Of a stretch of DNA of 9,473 bases, positions 5,493-9,473 are shown piece by piece. The DNA is from Pseudomonadota bacterium (GTDB taxonomy: Bacteria > Pseudomonadota > Alphaproteobacteria > Rs-D84): assembly GCA_009781955.1 (NCBI GenBank), contig WQUT01000072.1, forward strand, positions 1-9,473, written 5' to 3'. The notes beneath the pieces are model-generated. The model was not told the origin of the DNA. It ran no database searches and saw only the letters and a list, made by a program, of their open reading frames with translations. The position numbers were made by a program, and so were the translations under genes. How positions within the stretch are numbered: the first letter of the stretch is position 1; each line of letters begins with the position of its first letter.

Positions 5493-6032
5493 ATGCACGA
5501 ACCGGTCGTTATTCCAAACTACATCCATACAATCCGCGGGGCGTCGGTCATGCTGGACAGCGATCTGGCCATGATGTATGGGGTAGAGGTTAAACGCATA
5601 AACGAAGCGGTCAAAAGAAACCCGGAAAGATTCCCGTCTGACTTTATGTTTCAATTGACGGAACCAGAATACGACAACTTGAGGTCGCAATTTGCGACCT
5701 CAAGTTTGGAACACGGCGGGCGGCGTTACATGCCCTATGTCTTTACGGAACAAGGAGTGGCAATGTTATCCGGCGTCCTAAAAAGTCCGACGGCCATAGA
5801 TATAAACATAAAAATCATGCGCGCGTTTGTCGCCGCCCGCAAATACTTTGCCGCGATTGATTCCAAATCCAAGGAAATTTCCGATTTGCGCCGAATGTTG
5901 GTGCTGTATATGGATAATACGAACAGCAAACTATCAAAACACGACCGCCAGCTGCGCGATGTCGCCGTGGCACTCAACGCGTTTCTGGCCGAGCCGAAAA
6001 AGCCGAAACGCAAAATAGGCTTTCAGCCATGA
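5493..6032 (+). CDS. ORF6N domain protein (KilA-N-associated, phage-type)
   Basis: The N-terminal half (about 9-98) matches the ORF6N domain (Pfam ORF6N), a small fold found in phage and bacterial proteins and thought to bind DNA. Visible motifs are IRG (14-16), LDSDLAMMYGVEVKRINEAVKRN (21-43), ERFPSDFMFQLT (45-56) and GGRRYMPYVFTEQGVAMLSGVL (75-96), the family's signature. The C-terminal part (about 105-179) is helical and charged, with a likely coiled coil around 123-165, and ends in a basic tail (PKKPKRK). ATG 5493 has AAAGGG about 8 nt upstream. The gene contains a perfect 31-nt palindrome at 5676-5706 in the segment coding for NLRSQFATSS. It overlaps the GNAT gene by 4 nt (ATGA), implying translational coupling. 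Such genes are often remnants or passengers of prophages, but no other phage gene is visible here. Confidence 0.93.
   Translation: MHEPVVIPNYIHTIRGASVMLDSDLAMMYGVEVKRINEAVKRNPERFPSDFMFQLTEPEYDNLRSQFATSSLEHGGRRYMPYVFTEQGVAMLSGVLKSPTAIDINIKIMRAFVAARKYFAAIDSKSKEISDLRRMLVLYMDNTNSKLSKHDRQLRDVAVALNAFLAEPKKPKRKIGFQP
5676..5706. repeat. Perfect palindrome inside the ORF6N gene
   Basis: AACTTGAGGTCGCAA (5676-5690), a single T (5691) and TTGCGACCTCAAGTT (5692-5706) form a 15-bp perfect inverted repeat within coding sequence. It encodes residues 62-71. Related ACTTGA / TCAAGT half-sites occur in the upstream spacer (5446-5451 and 5469-5474). It could be an operator, a hairpin affecting translation, or a recombination target; the sequence alone does not decide. 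Confidence 0.9.
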
Positions 6033-6502
6033 TAAAAATCCGACGCGCGCGCATAAATGATGTGGAATCGCTGGCCGACCTGCTGATTTCTTTCCATAAA
6101 TATTTCCAAGGGCTGGACCACGAATCGCACCGGATTATGCGCGCCAAAATAACCGACGAAATCACGCGCCTCAGTTTTGCCGGCCGGCCGCTGTTGTATA
6201 TATTCGTTGCAGAGTCGGACGGGCACGTCGCCGGCGCGGTGTCTTTCTATAACGGATGGACGACGGACGCCAGCACGATGTATCATATACCGTATCTGTT
6301 CCTGCGGCCGGAATTCCGCGGCGGGCGGATAGCATTCGCGCTGTTGCGGCATGTGCGGGATCTGGCGCGCAAAACGAATGTAAAACGCATTTGCTTCAGC
6401 GTTTACGGCAAGAACGCACCCGCGCGCAAACTGTATGAGCACATCGGCGCAAAGTATTGGGCGACCGCGGAAGACGAGCATTTCATGTTTTACGACGTAT
6501 GA
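6029..6502 (+). CDS. GNAT family N-acetyltransferase
   Basis: The 157-residue protein has the GNAT fold layout: an N-terminal strand and helix starting IRRARINDVESLADLL (4-19), a strand with YIFVAESDGHVAGAVSF (57-73), the acetyl-CoA-binding motif A region (PYLFLRPEFRGGRIAFALLR, 88-107) and the C-terminal FSVYGKNAPARKLYEHIGA (123-141). Enzymes of this family move an acetyl group from acetyl-CoA to an amine on a protein, peptide or small molecule; the acceptor is not predictable. The pyrophosphate loop reads RGGRIA instead of the classical RxxGxG/A, a variant seen in some GNAT subfamilies. ATG 6029 overlaps the ORF6N stop (ATGA), so translation is probably coupled. It ends 4 nt from the convergent gene on the other strand, with no terminator between. 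Confidence 0.9.
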   Translation: MIKIRRARINDVESLADLLISFHKYFQGLDHESHRIMRAKITDEITRLSFAGRPLLYIFVAESDGHVAGAVSFYNGWTTDASTMYHIPYLFLRPEFRGGRIAFALLRHVRDLARKTNVKRICFSVYGKNAPARKLYEHIGAKYWATAEDEHFMFYDV

Positions 6503-6506
6503 AAAT

Positions 6507-7010
6507 TTATTTCTTAACCTTGTTGTCTCCAAACTTCAGCATCAGTCTTTGGGTGTATAATTTATCGCAAGTTTCCTGAAAATATTGTTCCTGCAATTCC
6601 TTTTGTTTTTCCAGCATGTCTATCACTGCCTGATTTTCGTCCATTTGGGTCGCAATGAACGCCAGCAAGGTGACGAGCGTCGCAGTATCAAAGTTTTTTT
6701 GATGCTCTTTGGAATTCTTGTTCGGGCTTTCGTCTATGGTATAGCTATTGCGGAACATCGCGCGCGCTGAATTCAGCGGCATGGTTTCCAAGCGTTTTGA
6801 CAGCTTGGCGAGATACGCGTTGGTATCTTCGTTCTCCCTTATGACGCCGCGCATGGCCAGCAAGTTGCCGCGCATATCGGCCGAATCCTTGGCCAGGGAG
6901 GCTATCATGTTAATCCTTTCCGCGCGGGTGGTCTGCGCCCGAACCGCGCCGAAACCGAAAATACCCAGCGCAGTCAGTAAAATAATCTTTTTAAACGAAC
7001 TGTTTTTCAT
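6507..7010 (-). CDS. Hypothetical secreted or periplasmic protein, 167 aa
   Basis: Family not recognised. The N-terminus is a clear Sec signal peptide: basic MKNSSFKK, a hydrophobic core IILLTALGIFGFGA, then a likely cleavage site VRA|Q near residue 25. The mature part is helical and polar, with a hydrophobic helix about 109-122 (TATLVTLLAFIAT) and a probable coiled coil about 122-150. It has a single Cys (149) and a basic end (NKVKK). Type IV secretion and pilus accessory proteins can look like this, but no conserved motif supports that here. The start at 7010 is chosen because it gives a proper signal peptide; a longer in-frame start at 7061 would add 17 polar residues. A promoter lies at 7052-7079, inside that possible extension, which also favours 7010. 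Confidence 0.75.
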   Translation of the reverse strand: MKNSSFKKIILLTALGIFGFGAVRAQTTRAERINMIASLAKDSADMRGNLLAMRGVIRENEDTNAYLAKLSKRLETMPLNSARAMFRNSYTIDESPNKNSKEHQKNFDTATLVTLLAFIATQMDENQAVIDMLEKQKELQEQYFQETCDKLYTQRLMLKFGDNKVKK

Positions 7011-7051
7011 AATGAATGATCTTTGTCTGCCATTTTTTGTTTCTTGCCCCA

Positions 7052-7079
7052 AGCATACCACATTTTATATATTCGTCAA
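7052..7079 (-). promoter_or_regulatory. Extended -10 sigma70-like promoter for the secreted-protein gene
   Basis: Read on the minus strand, TTGACG (7079-7074) and TATGCT (7057-7052) are 16 bp apart, and the -10 box is preceded by TGG, giving an extended -10. Transcription would begin about 7045 and give a leader of roughly 35 nt before the ATG at 7010. Confidence 0.5.
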
Positions 7080-7096
7080 AATATTTTATATAAAAT

Positions 7097-7121
7097 GAGG
7101 CGGGGGTTTTGCCCCCGCCTC
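7097..7121. terminator. Bidirectional Rho-independent terminator
   Basis: A 10-bp GC-rich stem, GAGGCGGGGG (7097-7106) with CCCCCGCCTC (7112-7121), closes a 5-nt loop. On the minus strand it is followed by ATTTTATAT, on the plus strand by GTTTTTGTTT. It lies just downstream of the minus-strand gene ending at 7151 and upstream of the promoter of the next minus-strand gene, so it separates two transcription units. Confidence 0.85.
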
Positions 7122-7150
7122 GTTTTTGTTTATGGATGCCAGCCAGAGTT

Positions 7151-7429
7151 CTAATCTTTACCTGACTTGTTTTTGCATGCCATGCCTTCGCCATACCAAG
7201 ACATATTGTCGTTAAATAACGATCCCCAAAACTGCCACCAAGCATGATCGCGCTGGCCATACTTAAAATCAATGACGGCGACGCAACCCAATGCTTTGGC
7301 CTGACGCGCTAATTCAAGCTTTACGTCTCTCAGGGTTTTAAGCTGGGCGTTAATTCCGTGAAGGTCGCACGCCACCCTTTCAACGGGAATCAGATTTTTA
7401 GGATATGCCTTTTCATAGAATTCAACCAT
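7151..7429 (-). CDS. Hypothetical small protein with ALGxxAVIDFKYGQ motif, 92 aa
   Basis: Not assigned to a named family. The chain reads as an alpha/beta domain: a helix 25-47 (GINAQLKTLRDVKLELARQAKAL), then GCVAVIDFKYGQ (48-59), an aromatic stretch AWWQFWGSLF (63-72) and SWYGEGMAC (77-85). The ALGxxAVIxFKYG segment recalls the LGANAV(V/I) core of YbjQ/UPF0145-type proteins, but this is only a resemblance. It has no signal peptide or membrane segment. Its ATG (7427-7429) shares one base with the stop of the DUF4177-type gene upstream (TAATG), so the two are almost certainly co-translated and may act together. A longer reading from 7519 lies wholly inside that gene and is less likely. Confidence 0.75.
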   Translation of the reverse strand: MVEFYEKAYPKNLIPVERVACDLHGINAQLKTLRDVKLELARQAKALGCVAVIDFKYGQRDHAWWQFWGSLFNDNMSWYGEGMACKNKSGKD

Positions 7430-7632
7430 TACGCATCCCGTTCCATAATGATGACGGCTTCGTTCCTGCTCCCGCCGAAGCCGGGCATGTCGGCGGCAAA
7501 GGCGGCGACAACCTTCCATCCCTGCTCTGCGTAAGAGTTTATCGCTTCTTCAAGTTTTTCCGGGGAAAATTTGCCCGTGAACCATTTGTCTTTCTGCGAC
7601 AATACTTTATATTCTTTTGTTTGTTTGGCCAT
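7429..7632 (-). CDS. DUF4177 domain protein, 67 aa
   Basis: This small soluble protein matches the DUF4177 pattern: an initial KEYKVLSQK strand (6-14), a helix ending in LEEAINSYAEQGWKVVAAF (27-45, the family's LEExLNxxxxxGW-x-V signature) and a terminal strand VIIMERD (60-66). The family's function is unknown. ATG 7632 is preferred over the in-frame one at 7662 because AAGGAA lies about 8 nt upstream and the domain begins immediately after. It is the first gene of a two-gene unit whose second cistron overlaps by 1 nt. The unit is preceded by a possible promoter at 7661-7689 and ended by the terminator at 7097-7121. Confidence 0.8.
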   Translation of the reverse strand: MAKQTKEYKVLSQKDKWFTGKFSPEKLEEAINSYAEQGWKVVAAFAADMPGFGGSRNEAVIIMERDA

Positions 7633-7660
7633 ATGAATTCCTTTTTGAATTATACGGCGC

Positions 7661-7689
7661 ATGGTATATCAAATCTGAAAATAAGTCAA
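7661..7689 (-). promoter_or_regulatory. Possible promoter for the DUF4177-type two-gene unit
   Basis: On the minus strand TTGACT (7689-7684) and TACCAT (7666-7661) are 17 bp apart. A perfect TATAAT (7654-7649) lies further down but lacks a good -35 box. Either could start the transcript; both are weak calls by sequence alone. Confidence 0.35.
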
Positions 7690-7712
7690 ATTTCCTATGG
7701 GACTGAGAGTTA

Positions 7713-8873
7713 TCAAATCCATCTTTTTTTCTGCGGGCGCTCGGTGCCTGCGAATTCTTCCAGCGCTTTCTTTTGCTTTTCGGATAGTTTTTTTGGAACC
7801 TCGGTCGCGATGTCTATAAACATGTCTCCGCGCACGGTTGCGCCGCGCCCGACGGCGGGCATTCCCAATCCTCTCATTCTCAATCGTTCCCCAATCTGCG
7901 TGCCGGCCGGGATTTTTACCGACACGGTTTTGTCGTCAATCGTCTGAACATTAATCTCGCCGCCCAAGGCCAGCATTGCAAAGGGAACCTTGGCCTGCAT
8001 CGCCAGATTGTCCCCTTCGCGCACGAATACCGGATCCGGCGCGATATGAATGTCTATATACAGGTCGCCGGATTGGCCGCCCAATGGCGCCGCCTCGCCC
8101 GCGCCGCCCAGGCGCAGGCGCGCGCCATCCGCAACGCCGGCGGGAATCTTGACTTCCAACGTTTTCTGTTTATGCTGAATGCCCGCGCCGTCGCATTGGG
8201 GGCATGGCTTCTTGATAATTCGCCCCGTTCCGTGGCATTCTGGACAAGGGGATTCGGTCGCGAAAAATCCGCCGCCGCGACGAACGTATCCGGTGCCGTG
8301 GCAACGCTCGCACACGGGCGCCGTCTTGCCGTCCGCGGTGCCGAACCCGGCGCATTTTTCGCATTTCACATTGGTCGCGAACTTTACCGTTTCGGTCTTG
8401 CCGTGAAACGCATCGCGAAGGCTAATCCGAACCTCGTGCAATAAATCCCGGCCGCGGAATGCGGCCGGCTGGGCCCGCCGGCCGCGGCCGCCGAACATAT
8501 CTTCCCCGCCGCCGGCCATATTCCGAAACATCTTGTCAATGATATCCGAAAAGTCCCCGCCGCCGAAATTAAACTCGTACCCGCCGTTGCCGAACGGATT
8601 GCCATTAAAGCCATGCGCGCCAGCCTCGGCGCCGAAAGGCGACGGGCCGCCGCCGAACGCGGCATTGCCGAATTGGTCGTATGCCGCCCTCTTTTGCGGG
8701 TCCTTTAAGATATCAAAGGCATTGTTGATTTCTTTGAATTTTTCTTCCGCGGCCTTGTTCCCCGGATTTTTGTCCGGATGATATTGCATCACCAGTTTAT
8801 GATACGCTTTCTTTATCGCGGCATTGTCGGCGTTTTTCGCCACGCCTAAAATTTCATATGGTGACTTGTTCAT
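7713..8873 (-). CDS. dnaJ: Chaperone DnaJ (Hsp40, type I)
   Basis: DnaJ delivers unfolded proteins to DnaK and stimulates its ATPase in the cytoplasm. All type I parts are present in 386 residues: the J domain (5-68) with HPD (32-34), a Gly/Phe-rich linker (about 72-130), the zinc-binding domain with four CxxCxGxG-type repeats (CEKCAGFG 171, CERCHGTG 188, CPECHGTG 210, CPQCDGAG 224), and the substrate-binding C-terminal domains, with GDLYIDIHI at 269-277 and a closing KKLSEKQKKALEEF segment. The length is normal for the family. The start is fixed by the J domain. No Shine-Dalgarno sequence is visible; a palindromic element (8888-8941) sits 14 nt upstream of the ATG. dnaK and grpE are not adjacent, since the next gene upstream is an unknown 108-aa gene behind a terminator, so dnaJ is probably transcribed alone. 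Confidence 0.98.
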   Translation of the reverse strand: MNKSPYEILGVAKNADNAAIKKAYHKLVMQYHPDKNPGNKAAEEKFKEINNAFDILKDPQKRAAYDQFGNAAFGGGPSPFGAEAGAHGFNGNPFGNGGYEFNFGGGDFSDIIDKMFRNMAGGGEDMFGGRGRRAQPAAFRGRDLLHEVRISLRDAFHGKTETVKFATNVKCEKCAGFGTADGKTAPVCERCHGTGYVRRGGGFFATESPCPECHGTGRIIKKPCPQCDGAGIQHKQKTLEVKIPAGVADGARLRLGGAGEAAPLGGQSGDLYIDIHIAPDPVFVREGDNLAMQAKVPFAMLALGGEINVQTIDDKTVSVKIPAGTQIGERLRMRGLGMPAVGRGATVRGDMFIDIATEVPKKLSEKQKKALEEFAGTERPQKKRWI

Positions 8874-8887
8874 GATTCGTCAGTTTC

Positions 8888-8941
8888 GTAGGGGCGCATT
8901 CTCGCGCCCTTGTTATTTTGGGCGCAAGAATGCGCCCCTAC
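8888..8941. repeat. GTAGGGGCGC-type palindrome in the dnaJ leader
   Basis: The 22-bp arms at 8888-8909 and 8920-8941 are reverse complements with one mismatch, around a 10-nt loop (TTGTTATTTT). The outer bases GTAGGGGCGC equal those of the element inserted in sufC (2347-2444). In the dnaJ transcript it would form a very stable hairpin ending 14 nt before the start codon. No U-tract follows it on either strand, so it is not a standard terminator. Confidence 0.9.
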
Positions 8942-8951
8942 TTCATGCAAC

Positions 8952-8982
8952 ATATATAATAAACGCCGCCGCAAAAATCAAG
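8952..8982 (-). promoter_or_regulatory. Possible dnaJ promoter (RpoH- or sigma70-like)
   Basis: On the minus strand CTTGAT (8982-8977) is followed 16-17 bp later by TTATAT/TATATA (about 8959-8952). The CTTG start and YTATNT-like -10 resemble alphaproteobacterial heat-shock promoters, though the leading C of the -10 box is missing. The region is the only promoter-like stretch between the terminator at 8997-9024 and dnaJ. The assignment is tentative. Confidence 0.35.
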
Positions 8983-8996
8983 CCGTCATATAAAGT

Positions 8997-9024
8997 AAAA
9001 AATCCGGCGACCCCCGGATTTTTT
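8997..9024. terminator. Bidirectional Rho-independent terminator
   Basis: AAAAAATCCGG (8997-9007) pairs with CCGGATTTTTT (9014-9024) across a 6-nt loop. The T-run follows the GC stem on both strands, so it can act in either direction. It lies 49 nt downstream of the minus-strand gene ending at 9074 and so separates that gene from dnaJ. Confidence 0.8.
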
Positions 9025-9073
9025 ATTTCACGCTGCGATGCTTGTCATTATTCTATGTGTTATTTATTACTGC

Positions 9074-9400
9074 TTATTTCATTTTCACGGTGTAATTTTC
9101 GGATCTCGCGGCATCTACTGCGCGTTTGCAGATGCCCGCGCCATTATCATCATCATAATCTCTTTGATTTATATAGCCGGCATGTATGGCTTCTTGCGTA
9201 TCCAGCCAACCAGCAATATCGCCCAGATAGTGCCCTATAAAAACCGCTTCTTTTATTTTAGAGGTCGCCAGGAATTCTTGCGCTTGGGCAAGAGTTATAT
9301 GTGTCGGCATGGCGCAGATGGAATAATTCACAAGATTTTTGAACAAGACATGTCTTGCGATTCCTTTTACATCTATCCAGTTTGGACTTATAGTTATCAT
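9074..9400 (-). CDS. Hypothetical protein, 108 aa
   Basis: Family not recognised. It is a soluble, mixed alpha/beta-looking protein with no signal peptide or membrane segment. Visible features are a possible helix LAQAQEFLATSKIKEAVFIG (37-56), the stretch GDIAGWLDTQEAIHAGYI (60-77), an acidic patch DYDDDNG (81-87) and a basic end. The AVFIGHYLGDIAGWLDTQEAI stretch reads like a real folded core and not a chance frame. The start is supported by CGAGG ending 5 nt before the ATG, and the gene is followed by a terminator at 8997-9024. Upstream sequence is cut off by the end of the window, so its promoter and any operon partners cannot be judged. Confidence 0.65.
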   Translation of the reverse strand: MITISPNWIDVKGIARHVLFKNLVNYSICAMPTHITLAQAQEFLATSKIKEAVFIGHYLGDIAGWLDTQEAIHAGYINQRDYDDDNGAGICKRAVDAARSENYTVKMK

Positions 9401-9459
9401 TTATACCTCGTTCGTTTAGCAGATGTCTATTTGACAAATCCGATTCGTTATCAATGATA

Positions 9460-9473
9460 CCCCCCCCCCCCCC
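9460..9473. repeat. Run of 14 C at the window end
   Basis: An uninterrupted C homopolymer closes the window. It lies about 60 bp upstream of the minus-strand gene at 9400, where it reads as a G-tract. It may be a real slippage-prone tract or a sequencing/assembly artefact that ended the contig. Confidence 0.7.

Noticed and set aside
7151..7632. Toxin-antitoxin pair
   Set aside because: The size and overlap fit, but the first protein matches DUF4177 and neither shows a toxin or antitoxin motif.

Overview
The window looks like a whole contig from an uncultured Gram-negative bacterium, most likely an alphaproteobacterium. This rests on the style of its SufB/SufC, its full-length type I DnaJ and an AI-2E-family permease, with mid-to-high GC coding sequence; no rRNA or ribosomal protein is present to prove it. 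Both ends lie in sequence that breaks assemblies: a palindromic heptamer repeat on the left and a run of 14 C on the right.

Layout. Plus strand, 137-6502: a membrane-anchored protein of unknown function; sufB and sufC (Fe-S cluster assembly scaffold and its ATPase), 11 nt apart; an unknown membrane protein with about seven membrane segments; an AI-2E family transporter; then an ORF6N-domain protein overlapping a GNAT acetyltransferase by 4 nt. Minus strand, 9400-6507, in transcription order: an unknown 108-aa protein, dnaJ, a DUF4177-type small protein overlapping an unknown 92-aa protein by 1 nt, and a small secreted or periplasmic protein. A bidirectional terminator (7097-7121) separates the last two transcription units, another (8997-9024) lies between the 108-aa gene and dnaJ, and the plus and minus blocks converge at 6502/6507.

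The most striking content is repetitive. At least three classes of palindromic element and several families of 7-bp (or 7+8-bp) repeats are scattered through the contig. Heptamer palindromes fill two intergenic gaps from the stop codon of one gene to just before the next start codon, leaving no Shine-Dalgarno sequence. More unusually, repeats sit in frame inside both suf genes. A 120-bp element with four hairpins adds 40 codons to sufB at a place where homologues have a short loop. A roughly 98-bp element of the GTAGGGGCGC type adds about 32 codons to sufC, and an element with the same ends forms the hairpin leader of dnaJ. A further run of heptamers adds about seven codons near the sufC 3' end. 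All signature motifs of both proteins remain intact around the insertions. This resembles in principle the palindromic elements that Rickettsia carries inside protein genes, but here several unrelated families have done it in one operon.

No CRISPR array, tRNA, rRNA, transposase or recognisable defence system was seen.
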